This document shows, piece after piece, positions 1-8,060 of a stretch of DNA of 14,014 nt. The notes beneath the pieces were generated by a model. It was not told the origin of the DNA, ran no database searches, and worked only from the letters and a program-made list of their open reading frames with translations. The stretch comes from an uncultured Lachnospiraceae bacterium. Lineage in GTDB: Bacteria; Bacillota; Clostridia; Lachnospirales; Lachnospiraceae. The translations under genes and the position numbers were made by a program. The stretch lies in the NCBI GenBank assembly GCA_902766845.1, contig CACXFD010000198.1, positions 1 to 14,014 on the forward strand, given 5' to 3'. Every line of letters begins with the position of its first letter. Positions within the stretch are counted from its first letter, which is position 1.

Positions 1-113
1 CGCCGCCCGCCGCTCACGAACCGGCTGTAGTCGTCTTCGTCCATGTCTACCGAGCAGTAGTATTCTTCGTCATCTTCATCGTATTCGAAGAAGGCGCATT
101 CGTCACAGGGCAT
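1..113 (-). CDS. Small acidic cysteine-containing protein, DUF6472-like (partial, N-terminal 37 residues)
   Basis: The reading frame opens with ATG at 113-111 and runs off the left edge without a stop. The start is supported by GGGAGG at 120-125, six bases upstream. The visible protein starts MPCDECAFFEYDEDDEEYYC and is very acidic, with cysteines at residues 3, 6 and 20. This fits from memory the DUF6472 family of small clostridial proteins, which have a C-x2-C pair, an acidic Tyr-rich stretch and later cysteines; that suggests a small metal-binding protein, but no function is known. It follows radA by 90 nt on the same strand and probably belongs to the same transcript. In Bacillus subtilis this place is held by disA. 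The family name is moderately sure; the frame is quite sure. Confidence 0.72.
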   Translation of the reverse strand, partial: MPCDECAFFEYDEDDEEYYCSVDMDEDDYSRFVSGGR

Positions 114-119
114 TTCGAT

Positions 120-125
120 CCTCCC
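120..125 (-). promoter_or_regulatory. Ribosome binding site of the DUF6472-like gene
   Basis: GGGAGG on the minus strand, six bases before the ATG at 113. It supports a real gene at the left edge although only 37 codons are visible. Confidence 0.7.
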
Positions 126-127
126 GT

Positions 128-159
128 CCGGCCGGGGCGGCGCAGGCCGCCCCAGCCGG
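128..159 (-). other. Strong GC hairpin just upstream of the DUF6472-like gene
   Basis: An inverted repeat with inner arms 134-141 and 146-153 (8 bp, 4-base loop) is extended by outer arms 128-132 and 155-159, separated by one C/A mismatch. It ends only two bases from the ribosome binding site of the next gene. There is no T-run, so it is not a classical terminator. It could slow ribosome access, protect the end of the upstream mRNA, or be a processing site. The structure is seen; the role is inferred. Confidence 0.5.
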
Positions 160-169
160 TCCTGTCAGC

Positions 170-193
170 GGGGCGGACCGCTGTGTCCGCCCC
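170..193 (-). other. Hairpin 10 nt after the radA stop (terminator-like but without T-run)
   Basis: Perfect 9-bp inverted repeat (170-178 with 185-193) around a 6-base loop, placed right after the radA stop codon. The minus strand beyond it reads GCTGACAGG, so the U-tract of an intrinsic terminator is missing. It may be a weak attenuator or an mRNA 3' end stabiliser between radA and the small downstream gene. Confidence 0.5.
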
Positions 194-203
194 GATCCTG
201 TTC

Positions 204-1583
204 TTACATCACAGCCAGCGCTTCGCGCACGTTCTTCACGCCGACCAGCTCCACACCGTCGCCGGCCGCCGCGCGGGCGCCCTTGACCGAGACCTGCGGC
301 AGGATCACGCGCGTAAAGCCCAGTTTCCGGGCCTCCGCCACGCGCTGCGCGGCCTGGCTGACCGCGCGCACTTCGCCGGACAGGCCCACTTCGCCGAAGG
401 CGATCGTCTTCTCATCGATGGCCGCGTCCTTCGCACTGGAAGCGATGGCCAGACAGATGGCCAGGTCCAGGGCCGGTTCGCTGATCCGCATGCCGCCGGC
501 CACGTTCACGTAGGCGTCCAGTTCGGAGAGGCGCAGGCCCGCGCGCTTTTCGAGCACGGCCATCAGAAGATTGACGCGGTTGTAATCCGTGCCCGCGGCC
601 GTGCGCCGCGGCATGCCGAAATTGCTGCGGCAGACCAGCGCCTGCACCTCCAGAAGGAGCGGACGCGTGCCTTCGATCGCGCAGGCCACCACGGACCCGG
701 ACGACCCCTGCGGCCGTCCGCTCAGCATGTATTCGGACGGATTGGCGACCTCGGCGAGCCCGGTCTCCCGCATCTCGAACACGCCGATCTCGTTGGTAGA
801 CCCGAAGCGGTTCTTGACGCCGCGCAGGATCCGGTACGAGGCCTGGCTGTCTCCCTCGAAATACAGCACCGCGTCCACCATGTGCTCGAGCATGCGCGGG
901 CCGGCCACGGCGCCCTCCTTGGTCACGTGCCCGACGATGAAGATCGTCACGCCGAGGCCCTTCGCGAGCTGCAGCAGCACCTGCGTGCTCTCGCGCACCT
1001 GGCTCACCGACCCGGGCGCGGCCGCCACGTCTTCGCGGTACATGGTCTGGATCGAGTCGATGACCGCAAAGTCCGGCTTCTGCTCCTCCATCACGCCCGC
1101 GATCCGGTCCAGGTCCGTCTCGCACAGGAAGCGCACATGGTCGGAAAAAGCGCCGATGCGGTCCGCCCGCAGACGGATCTGGCGCAGCGATTCCTCGCCC
1201 GAGATATACAGGACCTCATGGCCGTCCTGCCCGAGTTCCCGGCAGACCTGCAGCAGCAGCGTGCTCTTGCCGATGCCGGGATCCCCGCCGACCAGCAGCA
1301 GGCTCCCGGGCACGAGGCCGCCGCCCAGCACGCGGTCCAGCTCCTTCATATGCGTGGAATAGCGGACCTGCTGCTCGGTCTCGATCTCCGAGAGGAGCGA
1401 CGGCCGCGCGGCCTGCACAGCTGCGCGCCCGGTCCGGGCTGCCGTACGTCCCGGCGCGGCAGCCGGCTGCGCCGGCGCCTCCACCAGCGTGTTCCACGCA
1501 TGGCAGCCCGGGCACTGGCCCTGCCATTTCGAGACCTCGGTCCCGCATTCCTTACAGTAAAAGATCGTCGTTTGTTTTGCCAC
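204..1583 (-). CDS. radA: DNA repair protein RadA
   Basis: RadA is a RecA-like ATPase that helps process recombination intermediates by driving branch migration or D-loop extension on DNA. The 459-residue product has the full family layout: an N-terminal zinc finger (C10-x2-C13, C24-x2-C27), a Walker A motif GDPGIGKST at about 100-108, a Walker B-like segment FAVIDSIQT at 172-180, the RadA signature KNRFG at 257-261, and a C-terminal Lon-protease-like domain from about 290 to the end. Length is normal for the family. The start codon is GTG (1583-1581), with AAAGGA a few bases upstream; the zinc finger begins nine residues later, so no later start is possible. It lies 41 nt after clpC, as in the Bacillus clpC operon, and is probably co-transcribed. 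A long overlapping plus-strand frame is a shadow. Confidence 0.97.
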   Translation of the reverse strand: MAKQTTIFYCKECGTEVSKWQGQCPGCHAWNTLVEAPAQPAAAPGRTAARTGRAAVQAARPSLLSEIETEQQVRYSTHMKELDRVLGGGLVPGSLLLVGGDPGIGKSTLLLQVCRELGQDGHEVLYISGEESLRQIRLRADRIGAFSDHVRFLCETDLDRIAGVMEEQKPDFAVIDSIQTMYREDVAAAPGSVSQVRESTQVLLQLAKGLGVTIFIVGHVTKEGAVAGPRMLEHMVDAVLYFEGDSQASYRILRGVKNRFGSTNEIGVFEMRETGLAEVANPSEYMLSGRPQGSSGSVVACAIEGTRPLLLEVQALVCRSNFGMPRRTAAGTDYNRVNLLMAVLEKRAGLRLSELDAYVNVAGGMRISEPALDLAICLAIASSAKDAAIDEKTIAFGEVGLSGEVRAVSQAAQRVAEARKLGFTRVILPQVSVKGARAAAGDGVELVGVKNVREALAVM

Positions 1584-1624
1584 GATGGTTCCTTTCCCGC
1601 TCTCCGGGCGAAGTCAGAATCCCC

Positions 1625-4102
<2,478 letters not shown>

Positions 4103-4135
4103 CTGATGCGTTTTCCTTTCTCTGTCTATTGTGAT

Positions 4136-4152
4136 CCGGCCCGTGGGGCCGG
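4136..4152 (-). other. Short GC hairpin between mcsB and clpC
   Basis: A 7-bp perfect stem (4136-4142 with 4146-4152) and 3-base loop lie in the 97-nt gap between mcsB and clpC. No T-run follows on the minus strand, so it is probably not a terminator. It might mark RNA processing or partial attenuation that sets clpC level relative to mcsAB. I see no convincing promoter for clpC in this gap. Confidence 0.35.
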
Positions 4153-4199
4153 GATGAGGTCTGTGACGGCGATGCGGCCGGCCGACGCTGCTTCCGTAC

Positions 4200-5252
4200 T
4201 TACGCCAGTTCCGGCAGGGCGCCCCGCACGAGCGCGGCCCGCAGCCGGCCCCGGCTCCCGTCCGTACTGCCCGGGAGCATATCGTCCTGGACCTTCAGCA
4301 TGAGCCCGTACAGGCTGACCGGCCCGGCCAGCTTCACAAGGCCGTCCGCCTGCGCGGCCCGCAGGCACGACAGGTATTCCATGGCCTCCCGCACGGTCAG
4401 CGTCCGCGCGTACCGGAGCACGCCGTACGCCTTATAGGCGGTATCCTCACGGGACGCTCCCTGCTCCGTCTTGAGGCGGCGGCGGAGCTTCTCCTCCTGC
4501 GAGGCCATCTGCCCGGCCATCCGCTGCACGGTGGCCAGGATCTCGCCCTCGGAAAGGCCCAGGGTCTTGACGTTGGAGATCTCGTAGAGGCTCCCGTAGT
4601 TCTCCCCGCCGTCCCCGTAGACCGGCCGGACCAGCAGGCCGAACCGGTTCATCTCGCTGATCAGCTTGCGAAACGTCTTGTCCTGCGAGAGCGCCGGCAG
4701 GTGCAGCAGCGCCGTGGCCCGCAGGCCCGTACCCACATTGGTCGGGAAGGCGGTCAGGTAGCCGTATTTCTCATCGAACGCGTACTCGCAGACTTCCCCG
4801 ATCCGGTCATCCAGGTCCGACAGCTCCTCCCAGGCGGCCTGCAGGCTCATGCCCGGGCAGGTGTTCTGCAGGCGCAGGTGATCGTCGCCGCAGAGCAGGA
4901 CGCTCTTTTCATCGTCCGCGGAGATAAAGATCCCCATCGGCGCGTCCGACGAAGCCAGGATCGAATTGATCAGCCGGCGCTCCCGCAGCGCCCGCCGTTC
5001 GGTCTCCGGCAGGATATCCGTTTCCTGATAGTGATAGGCCGGCTCCGGAAGCAGCGGTTCCAACCGGTCCCGCAGCTGAGCCCGGAGCGCCTGCCGCCCG
5101 GAGGCTTCCAGCCGTTCCGGGAACAGCCGGCCGGCCAGGTTGCGTGCCAGCCGCACGCGGCTCGACACGATCACGCCCGGCGCCTCCGTCGCCCGCTCAT
5201 ACCATTTGATGACCGGGGCCTGCGGGCTGCCGTTTTCCTTATTTACACTCAT
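4200..5252 (-). CDS. mcsB: Protein arginine kinase McsB (motif-divergent)
   Basis: McsB phosphorylates arginines on proteins, marking them for ClpC-ClpP, and belongs to the guanido (creatine/arginine) kinase fold. The 350-residue protein shows the ATP-site SSRVRLARN (30-38), the segment PTNVGTGLRA (170-179), a GDGGEN loop (213-218) and the ISN motif (225-227). Length is close to the roughly 360 residues usual for McsB. Three hallmark sites differ from what I recall of B. subtilis McsB: NEEDH reads CGDDH (121-125); the Cys before PTNVG is Phe (F169); and the C-terminal RDxxRA phosphoarginine-sensing motif reads RGRLRA (334-339). The catalytic Glu pair is therefore changed, so activity may be weak, altered or lost. 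The ATG overlaps the mcsA stop by four bases (ATGA), so the two are translationally coupled. Identity is firm; catalysis is uncertain. Confidence 0.94.
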   Translation of the reverse strand: MSVNKENGSPQAPVIKWYERATEAPGVIVSSRVRLARNLAGRLFPERLEASGRQALRAQLRDRLEPLLPEPAYHYQETDILPETERRALRERRLINSILASSDAPMGIFISADDEKSVLLCGDDHLRLQNTCPGMSLQAAWEELSDLDDRIGEVCEYAFDEKYGYLTAFPTNVGTGLRATALLHLPALSQDKTFRKLISEMNRFGLLVRPVYGDGGENYGSLYEISNVKTLGLSEGEILATVQRMAGQMASQEEKLRRRLKTEQGASREDTAYKAYGVLRYARTLTVREAMEYLSCLRAAQADGLVKLAGPVSLYGLMLKVQDDMLPGSTDGSRGRLRAALVRGALPELA

Positions 5253-5938
5253 TTCCCCGCGCCCCCTTCCAGCGAGCGCAGCTCGTCCCGCAGGCGGGCC
5301 GCCGTCTCATATTCCTCATCCTGCACGGCTTCTTTGAGCTTTGACCGCAGGATCCGGATCTGCTCTTCCACCGGCCGCGCAGGCTCCGCGGGCCATCCGG
5401 CGCGGCGGCCGTTTCCGATGCCGGCAGCCCGGCTGCCGGCCGCTTTGCCGTCTGTCGGTGCGTCTCCTGTACCGGCCGCGCCGCCCTGCAGGCTGTCCGT
5501 TCCGGCTCCCTCCGGCGTGCCCATGCCCGCGGCCGCCTGCATGCGGGGCTTCTTGCCCAGATGCCGGTCCGCGCCGTGGATGCGCTTCAGGTTGTCGCCG
5601 ATGAACAGATCGAACACGCCGTAGCAGTCCGGACAGCCGAACCGGCTGGTCTTTACGAAGCTGCTGTACGTGGTATGGCAGGTCGGGCACGTCACTTCAA
5701 AGCGGCGCGTACCGGCGCCCTGTCCGGCGTCTGTTTCCTCGTCCGTTTCTTCGCTTGTAATACCGAGCAGGCCCGAAAGGAGCCAGCCCAGCGGAAGATC
5801 TTCCAGGAAGGCCGACATCGGCCCGAAGTCCATCTCCCGCGCGCAGGCCAGGCACAGATTATGCTCCGAGGAGACCCCGTTCACGATCTCGGTATAGCGG
5901 ATCACGGCCTCCCGTTTTTTGCATCGTTCGCACAGCAT
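5249..5938 (-). CDS. mcsA: McsA-like zinc-binding, UVR-motif activator of McsB
   Basis: McsA activates and partners McsB. The 229-residue product has four CxxC zinc-binding pairs (residues 3/6, 29/32, 84/87, 102/105) and a C-terminal UVR (UvrB/UvrC-type) helical motif at about 197-226 with EYETAARLRDEL, which contacts partner proteins. It is longer than the roughly 185 residues of B. subtilis McsA because of a Gly/Ala-rich linker at about 132-188 that looks disordered. The start is chosen as ATG at 5938, not the GTG six bases earlier: the ribosome site GGGGAGG at 5946-5952 is seven bases from the ATG but only one from the GTG. It starts two bases after the upstream regulator gene ends, and its stop overlaps mcsB by four bases, so the three genes form one tight unit. 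Confidence 0.93.
   Translation of the reverse strand: MLCERCKKREAVIRYTEIVNGVSSEHNLCLACAREMDFGPMSAFLEDLPLGWLLSGLLGITSEETDEETDAGQGAGTRRFEVTCPTCHTTYSSFVKTSRFGCPDCYGVFDLFIGDNLKRIHGADRHLGKKPRMQAAAGMGTPEGAGTDSLQGGAAGTGDAPTDGKAAGSRAAGIGNGRRAGWPAEPARPVEEQIRILRSKLKEAVQDEEYETAARLRDELRSLEGGAGK
5420..5440 (-). repeat. Perfect inverted repeat inside the mcsA linker
   Basis: A 9-bp perfect inverted repeat (5420-5428 with 5432-5440, 3-base loop) falls in the part of mcsA that encodes the Gly/Ala-rich linker, where it translates as AGSRAAG. It could fold stably in mRNA, or be a chance product of the very GC-rich segment (46 of 60 bases at 5401-5460 are G or C). No role is shown. Confidence 0.45.
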
Positions 5939-5940
5939 GG

Positions 5941-6327
5941 TCACACCTCCCCGCCGGTCATATACGCGTCATACAGGCTGTCCACCATCTTGTGGACCTC
6001 CTCCCGGCTGATGTTCTTGCAGATGGCCTTCGCGAGCACCACGGACAGGTCGCGGCGCAGTTCCTGCATGGCTTCACGCTTGTCCGCCTCCATGCTGACC
6101 ACGGCGCCGCGGCGGCGGTCCAGCTTTACGAAGCCCTCCTGCTTGAGGATAGTATACGCTTTATTCACCGTATGCATGTTGATGCCGATGTTGTCCGCGA
6201 GCTGGCGCACCGACGGCAGGGCGTCTCCCTCCCGCAGGCGGTCCGTCGCGATCCCGAGGATGATCTGGTGACAGAGCTGCATGTACAGCGCTTCGTCACT
6301 GTTGAAATCCATCTCGATATAAAACAC
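5941..6327 (-). CDS. GntR-family (YtrA-type) transcriptional regulator leading the mcsA-mcsB-clpC-radA operon
   Basis: This 128-residue protein is a short GntR regulator. A winged helix-turn-helix spans about residues 10-75, with the signatures YMQLCHQI, LREGDALPSVRQLA and GINMHTVNKAYTILKQEGF and a basic wing KLDRRRGAVV. A short helical C-terminal tail of about 50 residues replaces a ligand-binding domain, as in the YtrA subfamily. The start is set at GTG 6327-6325, five bases after AAGGGGTG; upstream in-frame codons lie in the leader and in a terminator hairpin. It ends two bases before mcsA, in the position that ctsR holds in Bacillus. Autoregulation and control of the Clp operon are inferred from location: no CtsR-type box (GGTCAAA repeats) or CIRCE element was seen upstream, and TATAAC repeats lie near the probable start of transcription. 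Confidence 0.9.
   Translation of the reverse strand: MFYIEMDFNSDEALYMQLCHQIILGIATDRLREGDALPSVRQLADNIGINMHTVNKAYTILKQEGFVKLDRRRGAVVSMEADKREAMQELRRDLSVVLAKAICKNISREEVHKMVDSLYDAYMTGGEV
5946..5952 (-). promoter_or_regulatory. Ribosome binding site deciding the mcsA start
   Basis: GGGGAGG on the minus strand, seven bases before ATG 5938 and one base before the in-frame GTG at 5944. It lies within the last codons of the upstream regulator gene, which suggests coupled translation. It favours the ATG. Confidence 0.75.
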
Positions 6328-6463
6328 GTTCTCACCCCTTTGAGCGGCCGCGCCCGGCCGGAGAGGATCGATCTCCCCGATGCCGCGGCCGGCGTCGATG
6401 GTCTGACGGCCTGTGCACGGCCGGATCACAGGCACCCGTCGGTCCGCCAAAGCGGGCCGATGA
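6328..6463 (-). other. Untranslated leader of the GntR-mcsAB-clpC-radA operon
   Basis: About 135 bases between the presumed promoter and the GTG start. The DNA is GC-rich and holds a 7-bp stem (6409-6415 with 6427-6433, 11-base loop). The frame is open upstream of the GTG on the minus strand but has no plausible start with a ribosome site. The site AAGGGGTG lies at 6333-6340. I do not recognise a riboswitch class here. Confidence 0.4.
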
Positions 6464-6510
6464 GTTATATTTGTTATACGAATCATAGCACAAAAGCCGG
6501 GAAAGCGCAA
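6464..6510 (-). promoter_or_regulatory. Probable promoter and operator of the GntR-mcsAB-clpC-radA operon
   Basis: Two overlapping sigma-A-like promoters are possible on the minus strand. One has -10 TATGAT (6482-6487), 17 bases after TTGCGC (6505-6510). The other has -10 TATAAC (6464-6469), 18 bases after TTGTGC (6488-6493). The -10 boxes are good and the -35 boxes weak. The sequence TATAACAAATATAAC (6464-6478) is a direct repeat with 9-base spacing. If the upstream promoter is used, this repeat covers the transcription start, a natural place for GntR binding. The first -35 lies inside the terminator stem of the neighbouring gene. Exact choice and operator role are inferred. Confidence 0.5.
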
Positions 6511-6529
6511 GTGCGCTTTCCCGGCTTTT
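6492..6529 (-). terminator. Rho-independent terminator of the alcohol dehydrogenase gene
   Basis: A perfect 17-bp inverted repeat (6492-6508 with 6513-6529) surrounds a 4-base loop, 60 bases after the dehydrogenase stop codon. The minus strand ends the stem with TTTT then GTGC. Because the arms start and end with A4/T4, it could stop transcription from either side. It directly abuts the promoter of the following operon and insulates it. Confidence 0.9.
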
Positions 6530-6589
6530 CGGAGCGGTGCGGGCCGCGTTTTCCGGCCGTCCGGGCTGCCGGAGCCGCCGCAGGGCGGT

Positions 6590-7756
6590 TCAGCGATACG
6601 ACTTCCGGAAGATCTCGAGGCACTCCTCTTCCGTCATCGGCACGCGCTCGTTGCCGAACAGGACCGCCATGGCCGTGACCGCGTTGTGGGCAAAGACCGA
6701 AAGCTCGTCTTCGGTGATGCCGTAGTCCGACATCGCAAGATCCGCCACGCCGCAGGCGATGTGCAGCTCATGCAACGCCGCAACGAAATCCATCGGGTCG
6801 GAAGCGTCGGTCTTTCCGAGAACGCGGGCCATGCGCACCAGCCGCTCATCACAGGCGTGCACGCGCGCCTGGCGCTCGTAGTAGGCCTCGCAGATCATGA
6901 TCAGGCCCGCCCCGTGCGGCACGTCGGTGTGGTACGCGCTGATCGCGTGCTCCATCGAATGCTCGGCCGTGGTGCCGGACGTGCTCATGACGAAGCCGCC
7001 CAGACTGCTCGCGAACGCCATCGCCTCACGCGCCTCGAGGTCCGTCCCGTCCGCGACCGCGCGCGGCAGGAACTGCCCGACCTTCTCGATCGCGCTCAGC
7101 GCATAGGTGTCGCTCATCAGGTTCGCTTTGTTGGAAATGTAGCATTCGGTCGAATGGAACAGCGCGTCAAAGCCCTGATACGCGGTGAACGCTGCCGGCA
7201 CGCCGACCATCAGCTCCGCGTCCACGATGGAGAGGACCGGCGTCTGGCGCGGATCCCGCAGGCCGATCTTCTCATGCTTTTCTTCGTAGGTGACCACGGC
7301 CGTGGCGTCCACCTCGCTGCCCGTGCCAGCCGTGGTCGGGATCGCGATGAGCGGAAGCGGGGCGGCCTCCATCGGCCTGCGTCCGCCCGAGCCGGCCATC
7401 ATGTAATCCCACAGGTCGCCCGGGTTCGTGCTCATGACCGCGATGGCCTTGCCCGCGTCGATCACACTGCCGCCGCCCAGGCACACGATGAAGTCACAGC
7501 TGTTCTCTCGCGACACGGTCGCTCCGGCCATGACCGCGTCCTTGTTCGGATTGGCGCTTACGCGGTCAAAGACGACCGCCTCCGCCCCGGCCTGCCCGAG
7601 CTCCGCGATCACGCGGTCCAGCGCCCCGCTCGCGCGGGCCGACCGGCCGCTCGAGATCACGACGAGCGCTTTTTTGCCGGGAAGGGACTGTTCATGCAGG
7701 CACGACAGGCTGCCCGGGCCGTAGAGAAAACGGGTGGGGGTGAAGACCTGGAACAT
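6590..7756 (-). CDS. Iron-containing alcohol dehydrogenase (group III)
   Basis: Members of this family reversibly oxidise alcohols to aldehydes or ketones with NAD(P) and a catalytic Fe(II). The 388-residue protein has an N-terminal dinucleotide-binding domain with the GGGS motif (94-97, in CLGGGSVIDAGKA), the PTTAGTGSE motif (140-148), and an all-helical metal domain. The iron ligands expected from FucO are all present: D197, H201, H266 and H281 (in QGFDALFH, EHSMEH and PHG). The segment after the first strand reads ISSGRSARASG and lacks the Asp that marks NAD preference in FucO, so NADP use is plausible. The ATG at 7756 follows a full AAGGAGGT site. It has its own promoter and terminators on both sides, so it is likely a single-gene unit. 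Whether it works with the upstream flavoprotein operon is unknown, as is its substrate. Confidence 0.93.
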   Translation of the reverse strand: MFQVFTPTRFLYGPGSLSCLHEQSLPGKKALVVISSGRSARASGALDRVIAELGQAGAEAVVFDRVSANPNKDAVMAGATVSRENSCDFIVCLGGGSVIDAGKAIAVMSTNPGDLWDYMMAGSGGRRPMEAAPLPLIAIPTTAGTGSEVDATAVVTYEEKHEKIGLRDPRQTPVLSIVDAELMVGVPAAFTAYQGFDALFHSTECYISNKANLMSDTYALSAIEKVGQFLPRAVADGTDLEAREAMAFASSLGGFVMSTSGTTAEHSMEHAISAYHTDVPHGAGLIMICEAYYERQARVHACDERLVRMARVLGKTDASDPMDFVAALHELHIACGVADLAMSDYGITEDELSVFAHNAVTAMAVLFGNERVPMTEEECLEIFRKSYR

Positions 7757-7880
7757 GGGAGGACCTCCTTGTTCAGATTTGATTATTGAAGCAGGTTCGC
7801 CCCGGGGCCTCTGCTGCCGGAGCCGTGAGCCGCGGTCCGCAGGCCGGCGAATGGCCCCAAGCCGCGTGAGGATCTACTGC
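7757..7880 (-). other. Structured untranslated leader of the alcohol dehydrogenase gene
   Basis: About 124 bases from the predicted transcription start to the ATG, with no gene of its own. Potential pairing: 7802-7809 with 7853-7860 (8 pairs, two of them G-U) enclosing 7816-7820 with 7844-7848 (5 pairs). The ribosome site AAGGAGGT (7763-7770) is followed at once by CCTCCC, which is complementary to its core. The base composition allows strong folding, but I recognise no known riboswitch. Confidence 0.35.
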
Positions 7881-7887
7881 TGCCTTT

Positions 7888-7916
7888 ATTGTAATGCACG
7901 AGGTGCGGCTTGTCTA
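7888..7916 (-). promoter_or_regulatory. Sigma-A promoter of the alcohol dehydrogenase gene
   Basis: The minus strand carries TAGACA (7911-7916), 17 bases, then TACAAT (7888-7893): five of six matches to each consensus box with optimal spacing. Transcription would start near 7880. It lies between the terminator of the bicupin gene and the dehydrogenase, so the gene can be transcribed independently. Confidence 0.75.
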
Positions 7917-7998
7917 TGCAGTTTTTGTGCAGGAAATGCGCAGGAAGCCGAATGCCGGTTTGAAACGGAAGCAAGGCCTCGGCTGCTTTTTTCTCCGC

Positions 7999-8032
7999 AA
8001 AAAGAAGCAGGGCACCTCAGTGCCCCGCTTCT
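7999..8032 (-). terminator. Rho-independent terminator after the bicupin gene
   Basis: A 12-bp stem (8003-8014 with 8021-8032, one G-U pair) and 6-base loop, followed on the minus strand by a T-run (7999-8003). It sits 29 bases after the stop codon of the cupin gene. It most likely ends the flavoprotein/permease/cupin operon. Confidence 0.9.
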
Positions 8033-8060
8033 ATCATGTGTTCGAACTGGCAGGACCAGC

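Noticed and set aside
6328..6510. N-terminal extension of the GntR regulator to an ATG at 6510
   Set aside because: The extra 61 residues come from the leader and terminator hairpin; the GTG at 6327 has a ribosome site and gives the usual family N-terminus.
7560..7585. GGTCAAAGACGACC, reminiscent of a CtsR box half
   Set aside because: It lies inside the alcohol dehydrogenase coding region, is not a direct repeat of GGTCAAA, and is far from the Clp operon promoter.
6686..7789. Plus-strand frame of 367 codons opposite the alcohol dehydrogenase
   Set aside because: Same type of shadow; composition is dominated by Arg, His, Ala and Val and no domain is recognisable.
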